From Bacillota bacterium (GTDB lineage Bacteria > Bacillota > Clostridia > Christensenellales > Aristaeellaceae), in NCBI GenBank assembly GCA_023409955.1, contig JAEYQQ010000091.1, forward strand, positions 1 to 24,659: a stretch of 24,659 nucleotides of DNA, in the 5' to 3' direction. Of this stretch, positions 1 to 8,480 are shown piece by piece. Numbering within the stretch: position 1 is the first letter of the stretch; each line of letters begins with the position of its first letter. The notes under the pieces are model-generated. The model made no database searches. It was not told where the DNA came from and saw nothing but the letters and a program-made list of their open reading frames with translations. The position numbers and the translations under genes are program-made.

Positions 1-1
1 T

Positions 2-58
2 TACATCGACAGGCTTCAGGAAATGCTGGACAGAAAGGCCGCATTGTTCGCCTTCTAA
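2..58 (+). CDS. C-terminal tail of an unidentified protein (partial)
   Basis: An open frame enters from the left edge and ends at a TAA at 56-58, giving 18 residues ending in RKAALFAF. The tail is charged and then hydrophobic, and it is too short to assign to a family. The next 70 bases hold only weak dyads, and the strong terminator at 128-163 faces the other strand, so this gene has no clear terminator of its own. That the frame is real is an inference from its in-frame position at the edge and from the lack of any other gene there. Confidence 0.45.
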   Translation, partial: YIDRLQEMLDRKAALFAF

Positions 59-127
59 AGAAAAGCAATAAAAGGCTTTATTTGGGCATACGAGGGATAG
101 GCTGCCCCCTATAACTTTTGATTGACA

Positions 128-163
128 TAAAAAAACACCGGATAACACAAGGCTTATCCGGTG
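128..163 (-). terminator. Rho-independent terminator of the MATE gene
   Basis: A perfect 10-bp stem (CACCGGATAA at 136-145 with TTATCCGGTG at 154-163, 8-nt loop) is preceded on the plus strand by a run of A. Read on the minus strand, the stem is therefore followed directly by a T tract. It sits about 50 bases past the MATE stop codon and faces the right way to end that transcript. Confidence 0.85.
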
Positions 164-173
164 CATACCGTAG

Positions 174-192
174 GGGCGATTATTAATCGCCC
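174..192. repeat. Short REP-like palindrome
   Basis: A perfect 8-bp inverted repeat (GGGCGATT, 3-nt loop, AATCGCCC) directly follows TAG and lies between the MATE stop codon and its terminator. The GTAGGGGCG-type beginning resembles dispersed intergenic palindromes found in many bacterial genomes, though that likeness is from memory. No second copy was seen in this window, so repetitiveness is not shown here. Confidence 0.45.
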
Positions 193-211
193 GCCAACAT
201 CCATTTTTCCA

Positions 212-1600
212 TCAAGCTGCGCTGGTGGATGGCGTGGCATCGTCAGGCCCATCCTCCCGGGGGATCCGCCGCTCATACAGCGTATACCATACCAGCATAA
301 ACGCGCCCCTTAGCGCTGCGGAAACAGTGACCCCCATCCACAATCCGTTCAGACCCATCCACTGGGCAAACATCCAGCATAGCAGCGGCCGCATCAGGTT
401 GGAGACGATGCTGCACAGGCTGGGCGGCAACGTTTGGCCCATGCCCCTGAAAGCGCCTGCGCAGGCACCTTCAAAGGCCATAAACAGCTGGCATCCCGCC
501 AGTATCGTCAAATAGGTAGCGCCCATGGAAAGAACCTCTGGCGACTCGGGCAAAAACAGTGAGAAGAAGAACCTACCGAAAAACACCAGCAGCAGTGTCA
601 CCACCACTTCCCATGCAATCAACGCAAAAAGGGAAATGCGGTAGCCGCGCCGTATGCGCCCCCACTTGCCTGCACCGTAATTTTGCCCGATGAAGGAAGT
701 GACTGCGGAGGAGAATCCGCCGCCGATCAGCCAGGAAAGCGACTCAATCTGGCTGCCGACGCGCTGTACGGCCACGGCGGTTTCGCCATACCATGCGGAT
801 ACCATGCTGGTCACCACCATGGCAAGTGCTGTAAAGGCACCGCTCTCCAGGGCTACCGGCGTGCTCCAGCGCAGAATCTGGCGGACCCTGCTGCCACTGA
901 GCCGGCCCAGCAGCTGAAAGTGCTTAAATGGCCTGCGCGGATGGCGTTTGGCAAATACAACAAATAAAATGCATACAATGCCCTGGGCAATTACCGTGGC
1001 TGCCGCCGCACCCGTTATACCAAGATCAAATGTGAAAATCATCACCGGGTCCAGCACCATGTTGATTACCAGTCCCACGGCATTGGCCCAGAAGCTCAGA
1101 TGGGAATTGCCTGCGCCATTGAAGGAACCGGTGATGGCAGCCGATACGTAGGTCAGGGGTATGCCCAGCCCTACAATACGCAGATAGACACAGGTGCTTT
1201 CAAACACCTCCTGCTCCCGAACCTGAAGCAGGGATACCAGCGGTCCCGCCAGTGTTACGAGCATCAGCCCGTACAGGCAGCCCAGTATCAATGCCATGCG
1301 TGCTGCATCCTGCGCAAAGCCTTGGGCTGTATCCGTATCTCCGCGGCCCAGACTTTGAGATACGCCAATCTCCGAACCCATGCGGCCGATCATCATCGGT
1401 GCCATGCCAAGCCACAAAAACATGCCTGCCAGCCCGCTTGCCGCAACGGCCATCACCGAGTTTTGCATGCGTCCCAGCCAGAACATATCGGTCAGGTTAT
1501 ACGCCATCTGCATCAGTTGTGTCCCCATAATCGGTATGGCAACCTGCAGCAATTTTTTCAGGATACCGCCTTCGGTTAAATCTGTCTTATTGGTCATCAT
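212..1600 (-). CDS. MATE family cation/drug exporter
   Basis: A 462-residue multidrug and toxic compound extrusion protein, which would export cationic drugs or metabolites in exchange for Na+ or H+ across the cytoplasmic membrane. The usual length (about 450) and the 12-helix hydrophobic pattern fit the family. So does the N-terminal layout: a short cytoplasmic leader (GGILKKLLQVAIPIMGTQL), then the YNLTDMFWLGR segment that matches the conserved first-helix YNxxDxxxVGR region. The second half repeats the fold (PVALESGAF, GQNYGAGKWGRIRRG). Two ATGs stand in tandem at the start (1600 and 1597), after an AAAGGAAAG ribosome site. The gene is monocistronic, divergent from the cyclophilin gene, with its own promoter at 1634-1662 and terminator at 128-163. 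The substrate cannot be predicted. Confidence 0.93.
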   Translation of the reverse strand: MMTNKTDLTEGGILKKLLQVAIPIMGTQLMQMAYNLTDMFWLGRMQNSVMAVAASGLAGMFLWLGMAPMMIGRMGSEIGVSQSLGRGDTDTAQGFAQDAARMALILGCLYGLMLVTLAGPLVSLLQVREQEVFESTCVYLRIVGLGIPLTYVSAAITGSFNGAGNSHLSFWANAVGLVINMVLDPVMIFTFDLGITGAAAATVIAQGIVCILFVVFAKRHPRRPFKHFQLLGRLSGSRVRQILRWSTPVALESGAFTALAMVVTSMVSAWYGETAVAVQRVGSQIESLSWLIGGGFSSAVTSFIGQNYGAGKWGRIRRGYRISLFALIAWEVVVTLLLVFFGRFFFSLFLPESPEVLSMGATYLTILAGCQLFMAFEGACAGAFRGMGQTLPPSLCSIVSNLMRPLLCWMFAQWMGLNGLWMGVTVSAALRGAFMLVWYTLYERRIPREDGPDDATPSTSAA

Positions 1601-1633
1601 CGTTTTCCATCTTTCCTTTTGAATAGCTTTTCT

Positions 1634-1662
1634 ATTATGCTAAGGTGCAGGGAAGTTGTCAA
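1634..1662 (-). promoter_or_regulatory. Sigma-A type promoter for the MATE gene
   Basis: On the minus strand, TTGACA (1657-1662) and CATAAT (1634-1639) are separated by exactly 17 bases. They lie about 35 bases upstream of the MATE start codon. The -35 box is a full consensus match. Confidence 0.8.
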
Positions 1663-1709
1663 GGGAATTGGGGATTGAATGCGAATCACATTCCCTTTTG
1701 AGGAAAAAC

Positions 1710-1738
1710 TTGCATCATCGGCCGGAATTGGATACAAT
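1710..1738 (+). promoter_or_regulatory. Sigma-A type promoter for the cyclophilin gene
   Basis: TTGCAT (1710-1715) and TACAAT (1733-1738) are spaced by 17 bases and end 23 bases before the cyclophilin ATG. The promoter is divergent from the MATE promoter, with about 47 bases between the two -35 boxes. Confidence 0.75.
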
Positions 1739-1761
1739 AGAACAGATGTGGAGGGAAACGC

Positions 1762-2418
1762 ATGAAAAAAGCGCTGAGTTTGATCCTTGCACTTACCCTG
1801 GCCCTGGTAAATGTTTCGTTTGCCCTGGCGCAGGATGTCTGGAATACGGAAAATAACTTGTATATGGAAGGGGAAATTACTGTGTCTGAACAGGAAAAGC
1901 AAGCTGGCAATCCCATATTCGTAATTACATTGGAAAACGGCGGCGAGCTTCGGGGGGAACTCTATCCCGAAATTGCACCCCAGTCGGTAGGCAACTTCAT
2001 CGCCCTGGCCAACAGCGGCTTTTATGACGGGCTTATTTTCCATCGGGTCATTCCCGGCTTCATGATCCAGGGCGGCTGCCCCAAGGGTGTTGGCACCGGC
2101 GGGCCCGGCTGGCACATCAAGGGTGAGTTTGCTGCCAACGGCGTTCCCAACGATTTGAAGCATACCTATGGCGTATTGAGCATGGCCAGAAGCAGCATGC
2201 CCGATTCCGCTGGGTCCCAATTCTTTGTCATGACAAGCGTGTCGCCCCATCTGGATGGCTCCTATGCCGCCTTTGGCAAGGTGCTAACCGGCATGGAGCA
2301 TGCCGATGCGATCGTGAATACCCAAAGAGACAGGCAGGATAAGCCTTTAACCCCCCAGGTGATCAAATCCATCCGGGTGGAAACCTTTGGGCAGACCTAT
2401 CCCTTTGAGCAGCTGTAA
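1762..2418 (+). CDS. Exported cyclophilin-type peptidyl-prolyl isomerase
   Basis: A 218-residue cyclophilin that would catalyse cis-trans isomerisation of X-Pro bonds in exported proteins. Residues 1-23 form a signal peptide (KK, hydrophobic core, ALA before QD) with no lipobox cysteine, so a soluble secreted or envelope enzyme is predicted. The catalytic core begins near residue 48. The active-site stretch FHRVIPGFMIQGG holds the Arg, Phe, Met and Gln that line the proline pocket in the family. It is followed by GSQFFVMTS and HLDGSYAAFGKV, where His replaces the cyclosporin-binding Trp of human cyclophilin A, as is common in bacteria. The ribosome site GGAGGG precedes the ATG. The gene has its own promoter and a probable terminator at 2447-2493, so it is probably transcribed alone. 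Confidence 0.93.
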   Translation: MKKALSLILALTLALVNVSFALAQDVWNTENNLYMEGEITVSEQEKQAGNPIFVITLENGGELRGELYPEIAPQSVGNFIALANSGFYDGLIFHRVIPGFMIQGGCPKGVGTGGPGWHIKGEFAANGVPNDLKHTYGVLSMARSSMPDSAGSQFFVMTSVSPHLDGSYAAFGKVLTGMEHADAIVNTQRDRQDKPLTPQVIKSIRVETFGQTYPFEQL

Positions 2419-2446
2419 TTTGCTTTAAGGGTTTTGGGTCAATGAT

Positions 2447-2493
2447 GGGCGCAGCAACGGCCGGCGAGGCTTGTTTCTGTGCCCTTCTTTTCT
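2447..2493 (+). terminator. Probable terminator after the cyclophilin gene
   Basis: GGGCGCAG (2447-2454) pairs with CTGTGCCC (2477-2484), including one G-U pair, around a 22-nt loop that contains GGCCGGC. A T-rich tail, TTCTTTTCT, follows. The long loop makes this less certain than the other terminators in the window. Confidence 0.5.
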
Positions 2494-2503
2494 ATGGGCA
2501 AAG

Positions 2504-2532
2504 TTGATTTGGGGCTGATAATGGCATATAAT
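2504..2532 (+). promoter_or_regulatory. Promoter of the zapA–U32 operon
   Basis: TTGATT (2504-2509), a 17-base spacer and a perfect TATAAT (2527-2532), ending 26 bases before the zapA ATG. Confidence 0.82.
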
Positions 2533-2558
2533 AAATATGCGAAAAGGGGGATGCGCCT

Positions 2559-2840
2559 ATGGAAAAGCGGAAGACCGTTGTCAAGGTGGCGGGGAAAGAT
2601 TATACGATTGCGTCCATTGACCCGCCGGAGCATGTGCAAAGGGTCGGCGTATATGTAGACAGGAAAATGCAGGAAATAGAGGCAGCCTCCCATCTGCCAA
2701 CCCATATGGTGGCCATTTTGGCGGCCTTGAATATAGCGGATGAATTACTTAAGTCCCACGATGAAAACACGCGCCTGCGGCGGGAACTGATCGTGGCCCG
2801 GCAGGGCTTGAAGGAAAGCCGTAAAAGAGAGGTAAAGTAA
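2559..2840 (+). CDS. zapA: Cell division protein ZapA family
   Basis: A 93-residue protein of the ZapA family, small coiled-coil factors that bind FtsZ and promote bundling at the division ring. The globular N-terminus (KRKTVVKVAGKDYTI then EHVQRVGVYVDRKMQEI) and the helical, charged C-terminal half (from about residue 50, ALNIADELLKSHDENTRLR) match the family in order and length. The ATG follows AAAGGGGG. Its TAA directly abuts the start codon of the U32 gene, so the two are translated from one message. A zapA next to a U32 gene is a common arrangement in Clostridia. Confidence 0.88.
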   Translation: MEKRKTVVKVAGKDYTIASIDPPEHVQRVGVYVDRKMQEIEAASHLPTHMVAILAALNIADELLKSHDENTRLRRELIVARQGLKESRKREVK

Positions 2841-5183
2841 GTGGAATTGCTGGCCCCTGCCGGCAGCATGGAAGCGCTGTTGGCTGCTATACATAACGGA
2901 GCTGATGCGGTGTATCTTGGGTACACCGCCTTTGGCGCACGCGCCGGGGCTGGAAACTTTGACGAACAGGGGCTTTTAAAGGCCGTAGAGCTTTGTCATG
3001 TTCACCATGTCCGGGTGCATGTGACGGTAAATACCCTGGTAAAAGAGACAGAGATTGATGATGTATACCGTGTTCTGTCCCTGATCAATGAATCCGGGGC
3101 GGACGCGGTGATTTTACAGGATATCGGTGTGGCAGGCATGGTACGTGACTGCTTTCCGGGCATAAAGCGCCATGCCAGCACCCAAATGGCCATCCACAAC
3201 CGCCAGGGAGCAGCCCTTTTGCTTGGCGAGGGCTTTCATCGGGTGGTGCTGGCCAGGGAGTGTGCCTTGCCTGAGGTGGAGTTGGTAGCCGGGACGGGCA
3301 TTGAAACAGAAGTGTTTGTCCACGGGGCCATGTGCGTTAGCGTCAGCGGCCAGTGCCTATTTTCCAGCATGGCCGGGGGCCGCAGCGGCAACCGGGGCCG
3401 GTGTGCCCAGCCCTGCCGCAAGGCATATGATTATGGCGGGAAGAAGGGGCATTGGCTTTCCCCCCGGGATATCATGCTGAGGGACAAGTTACCGCAGCTC
3501 AAAGCGGCAGGAGTAGGCTCCCTGAAGATCGAAGGGCGGCTTAAGCGTCCGGAATATGTGGCGCTGGTGACAAGGGCCTACCGCAATGCCTTGGATGCGT
3601 TGGAAGAAGGCAAGTTCCAGCCGGCGGGAGAAAGGGAGAAGGAATCCCTTGCGCAAATCTTCCATCGGGGCGGATTTATGGCAGGGTATGCAGGGGGCAG
3701 TCAGGACGGCGGCGTAATAGACCCCGGCCGCCCGGGGCATGGAGGTATAATGATCGGGCGTGTAACAGGCATAAAGCCTGGGTTTGCCCAGGTAACGCTG
3801 ACAAAGGATCTGAATAACGGCGACGGCCTGCAGTTCCGGGGCCTGAAGGAAGACGAGATCACCTACTCAGGGCCGCCGCAGCAAGCAGGAGAAACAGCCC
3901 TTGTTCGCCTTAGGGAAGGCGTAAAGCCCATGGTGGGTGACGAGGTGGCGCGCCTTGCCGACGCTGCCCAGCTGATGGAGGCCATGCTGGCCAAAGCACC
4001 GCCTATCCTGGTGGATGCCATTTTGCGGGCAGAGCCGGGGACCATGGCCAAGCTGCTTGTTACCGACGGCGAAACAGAGGCCGAGGTAGAGGGGGATGTG
4101 GTACAGCTCGCTCAGAGCAAACCCCTGACAGAGGAAGCGGCCCGCCAGGCCCTGCAAAAGACAGGAGATACGCCTTTTGCCATGCAGCATGTGCGCCTGG
4201 ATGGGTACGGCGGCTATCTGCCCATCGCCTCCATGAACGCCCTTCGCCGCAAGGCCTTAGATAAGCTGTATGATAAGCGTGCGGTGGAGTTTGGTAAAAG
4301 AGACAATGTATCCTTTCCGCTAACAAAGGCTGCCTTTCCCCAAGAGCCTATAGCGCATACGGAGCTGCTGGTGCAAAGCCAAGACGCATCTTTGGGGCAA
4401 AAACTCATGGATGCCGGTGCAGATGTATTTTTGTACGCTCCGGAAGATTATACAACGGCGGCCCTAAATCATGCTGTGGAGCTTTTGCCCCAGGGCACAT
4501 GGCTTGTGCTGCCTGTACAAGCAAGGGCTGATACCTTGGAATATTTGAAAGGTTTTGTGCAAAGCCATCGGGAGGTATTTGCCGGGGTGGTGCTGGGAAG
4601 CATCGGCCAGGCAGGCACTGGGTTTACGCTGCCCGTGGCGGCAGGGGAGGGGATCCCTGTCATGAACAGCCAAACCATTGCAGAGCTAAGCCGCCTGGGG
4701 GTCAAATGGCAGGTGATTTCTCCTGAGCTGAACGAAAAGGAAATCATGTGCCTGCCCATCGGCCATGCGCCGCTGGTGCTGTCTGTTTACGGCAGAACCA
4801 AGCTTATGACACTGAACCATTGCCCGGCCAGGACCGCTTTGGGGCTTTCTTCCGGCCATGAAAACTGCCGCATGTGCGAGCAGCAATCGCCAGACGGCCT
4901 TAAGGGCAAGCGCTTTACGGATACCTTGAATCATGATTTTCCCTTAAAGCGCATTCGTTTGCCCGAGGGCTGCATCGTGAGCCTGTACAACACGCTGCCC
5001 ACCAACCTTGCGCCCCAGGTGGATAAGCTGAAAAGCATCAGCTGGCTTGTTTCCTTCACCACCGAAACGCCTTTGGAGCAGCTTGAAATCACCGCCTGCT
5101 TTGGCGCCTTGCGCTATGGAAAGCCATGCACGGCATCCCTGCCTGCAGGTACTGCGGGGCACTTCAAGCGCGGAATTGAATGA
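2841..5183 (+). CDS. U32 family peptidase / RNA hydroxylation-type protein
   Basis: A 780-residue U32 protein. The N-terminal half is the U32 (TIM-barrel-like) domain: it starts MELLAPAGSMEALLAAI and carries the family signature around residues 155-192 (FVHGAMC, SGQC, GRCAQPC). Cys165, Cys172, Cys188 and Cys192 form the cysteine set thought to hold an iron-sulfur cluster in RlhA/TrhP-type members. Some relatives are described as collagenases; others (RlhA on 23S rRNA, TrhP/TrhO-pathway enzymes on tRNA) are needed for cytidine or uridine hydroxylation. The length and the extra C-terminal region, including CPARTALGLSSGHENCRMCEQ near residue 655, fit the long form with the DUF3656-type insert. 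The start is GTG, one base past the zapA stop, with AGAGG-type ribosome bases inside the zapA end. RNA modification is the better guess than proteolysis, but the target is not known. Confidence 0.9.
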   Translation: MELLAPAGSMEALLAAIHNGADAVYLGYTAFGARAGAGNFDEQGLLKAVELCHVHHVRVHVTVNTLVKETEIDDVYRVLSLINESGADAVILQDIGVAGMVRDCFPGIKRHASTQMAIHNRQGAALLLGEGFHRVVLARECALPEVELVAGTGIETEVFVHGAMCVSVSGQCLFSSMAGGRSGNRGRCAQPCRKAYDYGGKKGHWLSPRDIMLRDKLPQLKAAGVGSLKIEGRLKRPEYVALVTRAYRNALDALEEGKFQPAGEREKESLAQIFHRGGFMAGYAGGSQDGGVIDPGRPGHGGIMIGRVTGIKPGFAQVTLTKDLNNGDGLQFRGLKEDEITYSGPPQQAGETALVRLREGVKPMVGDEVARLADAAQLMEAMLAKAPPILVDAILRAEPGTMAKLLVTDGETEAEVEGDVVQLAQSKPLTEEAARQALQKTGDTPFAMQHVRLDGYGGYLPIASMNALRRKALDKLYDKRAVEFGKRDNVSFPLTKAAFPQEPIAHTELLVQSQDASLGQKLMDAGADVFLYAPEDYTTAALNHAVELLPQGTWLVLPVQARADTLEYLKGFVQSHREVFAGVVLGSIGQAGTGFTLPVAAGEGIPVMNSQTIAELSRLGVKWQVISPELNEKEIMCLPIGHAPLVLSVYGRTKLMTLNHCPARTALGLSSGHENCRMCEQQSPDGLKGKRFTDTLNHDFPLKRIRLPEGCIVSLYNTLPTNLAPQVDKLKSISWLVSFTTETPLEQLEITACFGALRYGKPCTASLPAGTAGHFKRGIE

Positions 5184-5260
5184 CAAAAAGCCGCTGCCTT
5201 CCAAATTCCACCCCTCAAGGGATATCCCTTTAGAATCCCTCTTGATAAGGATTGAGTGAT

Positions 5261-7618
5261 ATGACAGATAGAACACTTCGTGTATTGGAGTTTACAAAAA
5301 TACGGGAACGGCTTTCAGCCCTGGCCATTACCCCCATGGGCGCAAAGCTTTGTCTTGAGCTTGTGCCTTGCGCCAATCAGGCAGACATTGCAAATTGGCA
5401 GCAGGAGACGGAAGAGGCTCAGGTGATTTTGACCTACATGGGCGGCCATCCTCTGGTGGCTTTTGAAGACATCACAGCCCATTTGAACTTGGCCGACAAG
5501 GGCGCTACCTTATCACCCCGGTATCTTTTGCAAATCGCCGACTGCCTTCGGGCGGCCCGGGCGGCCCGCTCTGCCCTAGTCACCAACCGGGAGAATACCC
5601 CGCTTTTGACCCAAACCGCCTCTGGGCTGACGGTGCTGCCCCACTTGGAGCGGGAGATCACCGATGCCATTATCAGCGAGGAAGAGATCGCCGATAACGC
5701 CAGTCAGGAGCTAGCCAACATCCGCCGGCATATCCGCGTGGCCAATGAAAAGGTGCGGGAAAAGCTCAATAGCATGCTGCACAGCTCCTCTTTTCAAAAG
5801 TATTTGCAGGACCCCATTATTACCGTCCGCAACGACCGGTTTGTGTTGCCGGTAAAACAGGAGTACCGCTCCAGTGTGCCGGGGCTTGTGCACGACCAGT
5901 CCTCCAGCGGTGCGACGCTGTTTGTTGAGCCCATGGCCGTGGTGGAGTTGGGCAACGACATTAAGCAGTGGATTGCCAAGGAAAAAGTAGAGATCGAGCG
6001 GATTTTATCCGCCTTATCTGCTGCGGTAGCCCCTTATGCCAATGTCTTAACAGATAACATCCAGATTTTGAGCCGGCTGGATTTTGTTTTTGCCAAGGGC
6101 TCTTTGGCCCGTGAAATGCGAGCTAGTGCACCCAAGCTCAATCAAAATGGGTATATAAAAATCATCAGGGGCCGGCATCCCTTGATCGACCCGGAAAAGG
6201 TCGTACCCATGAACCTGTGGATGGGTGAGGAGTTCACCTCTTTGGTGGTCACCGGCCCCAACACAGGCGGCAAGACGGTCACCCTCAAGACTGTGGGGTT
6301 GTTTACTTTAATGGCTCAGGCGGGGCTGCAGGTGCCTGCCGACCTTGGCACCGAGCTTGCCATATTTGCCAATGTCCATGCGGATATCGGCGATGAGCAG
6401 AGCATTGAGCAGAGTCTGTCCACCTTCTCCTCCCATATGACTAACATTGTTTCCATCATGAAGAGTGTCACCCCCAGGGACTTGGTACTCTTTGATGAGC
6501 TGGGTGCTGGCACCGACCCCACCGAAGGTGCTGCCTTGGCTCAGAGCATTCTGGACCACCTGCTCAAGCAAAGGGTCCGGACCCTGGCCACAACCCATTA
6601 CAGCGAGCTGAAGGCTTTTGCTCTGACAACCCATGGGGTAGAGAATGCCAGCGTGGAGTTTGACGTGGAAACCCTGCGGCCAACCTACCGCCTGTCTATC
6701 GGCGTGCCGGGCAAGAGCAACGCTTTTGAAATTTCCCGCAAGCTGGGGTTGCCGGAGGTTTTAATCAACGCTTCAAAAGAGCTGTTGAGCCACGATTCCA
6801 TCCGTTTTGAGGACGTTATCGCCAACGCCGAGTACCACCGTCAGGTGGCTGAAAAGGAACGCAAGCTGGCGGAGGAAGCTCATCAGGAGACCGTGCGCTT
6901 GCGGGATGAGGCCGAAAAGCTTCGCCGGGAGATGGAAGAAAAGCGTGAAGGCGCCATGCGCAAGGCAAAAGAAGAAGCCAAGCGCGTGCTGGAAAACGCC
7001 AAGCGCGAATCGGAAACCATACTCAGTGAACTCAAGCGCCTGAAAAAAGAAGGTTCCATCACGCCGGAACATCAGGTAAACCAGCTGCGCAAGCGCATGC
7101 AGGACGGGGTGGACGCATTGAGCGAAGGCCTTTTGCAGCCTGCTGTGCGTGTGACCGAGCAGCCCCAAAACCTGCGTGTGGGCGATGAGGTGGAAATCAT
7201 CCACCTAAACACCAAGGGTACAGTGCTCAGCAAGCCTGATGTCAAGGGGGAAGTCCAGCTTCAGGCAGGCATTATGAAGCTGAAAGCCCATATCAGCCAG
7301 CTGCGCCTTTGCAAGGAGCCACAAAAGAAGCAAAAGGCGAAGGTGACTACTCATACCAGCACCGCCATTCGTACTGTGCCAATGGAGCTGGATGTCAGGG
7401 GGATGGCGTCTGATGAAGCCATACCTGAGGTGGACCTGTACCTGGATGAAGCCGTTCTGGCCTCGCTGGGCGAGGTATCCATCATTCACGGCAAGGGCAC
7501 CGGTGTGCTCCGGGCCAGCATACAGCAGCATTTACGGCATCATCCCCATGTCAAGTCCTTCCGGCTGGGGGTCTTTGGGGAAGGGGAAAGCGGCGTTACG
7601 GTTGTCACCTTGCGGTAA
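5261..7618 (+). CDS. mutS2: MutS2 family DNA/ribosome-associated ATPase with Smr domain
   Basis: A 785-residue MutS2, which suppresses homologous recombination by acting on branched DNA and, in Bacillus, also acts on collided ribosomes. Visible parts in order: the N-terminal clamp/core region; the Walker A motif GPNTGGKT at residues 332-339; Walker B (LVLFDELGAGTDPTEGA) and the switch THYSELKAFA; a charged coiled coil from about residue 520 to 600; and the Smr nuclease domain from about 708 (MELDVRGM) with HGKGTG at 743-748. The ATG at 5261 is chosen because GATAAGG lies 10 bases upstream. An in-frame TTG at 5252 would sit on top of that site. The gap of 77 bases after the U32 gene holds a 14-bp palindrome (5217-5230) but no clear promoter, so co-transcription with zapA–U32 is possible. 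Confidence 0.95.
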   Translation: MTDRTLRVLEFTKIRERLSALAITPMGAKLCLELVPCANQADIANWQQETEEAQVILTYMGGHPLVAFEDITAHLNLADKGATLSPRYLLQIADCLRAARAARSALVTNRENTPLLTQTASGLTVLPHLEREITDAIISEEEIADNASQELANIRRHIRVANEKVREKLNSMLHSSSFQKYLQDPIITVRNDRFVLPVKQEYRSSVPGLVHDQSSSGATLFVEPMAVVELGNDIKQWIAKEKVEIERILSALSAAVAPYANVLTDNIQILSRLDFVFAKGSLAREMRASAPKLNQNGYIKIIRGRHPLIDPEKVVPMNLWMGEEFTSLVVTGPNTGGKTVTLKTVGLFTLMAQAGLQVPADLGTELAIFANVHADIGDEQSIEQSLSTFSSHMTNIVSIMKSVTPRDLVLFDELGAGTDPTEGAALAQSILDHLLKQRVRTLATTHYSELKAFALTTHGVENASVEFDVETLRPTYRLSIGVPGKSNAFEISRKLGLPEVLINASKELLSHDSIRFEDVIANAEYHRQVAEKERKLAEEAHQETVRLRDEAEKLRREMEEKREGAMRKAKEEAKRVLENAKRESETILSELKRLKKEGSITPEHQVNQLRKRMQDGVDALSEGLLQPAVRVTEQPQNLRVGDEVEIIHLNTKGTVLSKPDVKGEVQLQAGIMKLKAHISQLRLCKEPQKKQKAKVTTHTSTAIRTVPMELDVRGMASDEAIPEVDLYLDEAVLASLGEVSIIHGKGTGVLRASIQQHLRHHPHVKSFRLGVFGEGESGVTVVTLR

Positions 7619-7650
7619 TCAAGAAATCCTACCGGAAGCTGTACACCAAG

Positions 7651-7686
7651 CCTCCCTTTGGAGGGAGTAGGTATGCATCCATACCT
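7651..7686 (+). other. Paired hairpins upstream of the response regulator
   Basis: Two short stem-loops stand side by side: CCTCC-CTTT-GGAGG (7651-7664) and GGTATG-CATC-CATACC (7670-7685). They occupy the mutS2–response regulator gap. There is no T tract behind them, so they are not typical terminators. They could be a processing or regulatory leader, and a TACAAT box at 7699-7704 lies just downstream without a recognisable -35 partner. Confidence 0.4.
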
Positions 7687-7734
7687 GCATAGGATAGATA
7701 CAATCTATTGCTGCCAAAGAAAGACGGTGAAATC

Positions 7735-8430
7735 ATGAAGGACAAGCCTATGATCCTCCTGGTGGATGATGACCCCAACATCAGCCACCTGGTGCAATTG
7801 TATTTGGAGAAGGAAGGCTTTGAGGTTCAGCTGGCCGCCCGGGGCGATGAGGGCTTGGCTGCATTCCGCCGCCGCCCGCCCAATCTTATGCTGCTGGACA
7901 TCATGCTTCCCGGCATGGATGGCTGGCAGGTTTGCCGAGCGGTACGCCAGTTCAGCTCTATCCCCATCATTATGCTCACCGCCAAGGATGAAACCTTTGA
8001 CAAGGTGCTGGGGCTGGAGCTGGGAGCGGATGACTATCTGACCAAACCCTTTGAGCCCAAAGAGCTCATCGCCCGCATCAAAGCGGTGCTGCGCCGTACC
8101 CAGCCAAACGGGGCTGAGGAAAAAGGGGATATAATCTCCTTCCCCAATCTTACAGTAAGCATGAGCCAATATGAGGTCCATTATCAAGGCAAGCCCGTGG
8201 AGATGCCCCCCAAAGAGCTGGAGGTTTTATACTTCCTGGCATCCAACGCCAACATGGTCTTTACAAGGGAGCAACTTTTGGAAAAGGTGTGGGGCTTTGA
8301 CTTTTTCGGCGACAGCCGAACAGTGGATGTACACATCAAGCGCCTTCGGGAAAAGCTTGCAGGCTGTGAGGAATACGGCTGGCAAATACGAACTGTGTGG
8401 GGTGTGGGCTACAAGTTTGAGGTGAAGTAA
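7735..8430 (+). CDS. OmpR/PhoB-type response regulator
   Basis: A 231-residue two-component response regulator. The receiver domain (residues about 6-120) has the acidic pocket VDDDP, phospho-acceptor Asp55 in LLDIMLPG, the conserved Thr in MLTAKDE and the Lys in YLTKPFEPKE. The C-terminal winged helix (about 135-230) has the PPKELEVLYFLA, TREQLLEKVWG and RTVDVHIKRLREK segments of the OmpR/PhoB class. The ATG at 7735 is preceded by GGTGA at the right spacing. A TTG 27 bases upstream is in frame but has no good ribosome site. The partner kinase follows after 50 bases. The signal and target genes are not evident from the context. Confidence 0.92.
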   Translation: MKDKPMILLVDDDPNISHLVQLYLEKEGFEVQLAARGDEGLAAFRRRPPNLMLLDIMLPGMDGWQVCRAVRQFSSIPIIMLTAKDETFDKVLGLELGADDYLTKPFEPKELIARIKAVLRRTQPNGAEEKGDIISFPNLTVSMSQYEVHYQGKPVEMPPKELEVLYFLASNANMVFTREQLLEKVWGFDFFGDSRTVDVHIKRLREKLAGCEEYGWQIRTVWGVGYKFEVK

Positions 8431-8452
8431 CTTTGCCTGAAATCAGGTAAAG
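8431..8452 (+). other. Intercistronic hairpin between response regulator and kinase genes
   Basis: CTTTGCCTGA and TCAGGTAAAG form a nearly perfect 10-bp inverted repeat (one G-U pair) with a 2-base centre, starting right after the regulator stop codon. No T tract follows. It could stabilise the upstream part of the message or lower kinase expression relative to the regulator. Confidence 0.45.
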
Positions 8453-8480
8453 CAGGGATAAGCCCGAATCGGAGGCATAC

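Noticed and set aside
1597..2250. A 217-codon minus-strand open frame opposite the cyclophilin gene
   Set aside because: It is the mirror of a clearly conserved cyclophilin gene and shows no family features.
5217..5230. A 14-base perfect palindrome (AAGGGATATCCCTT) before mutS2
   Set aside because: It has no loop and no T tract behind it. A single operator-like palindrome without a promoter beside it is too little to call a site.
6773..7204. A 143-codon minus-strand frame opposite the mutS2 coiled coil
   Set aside because: It is antisense to a conserved region, and its hydrophobic content is the complement of Lys/Glu-rich codons.
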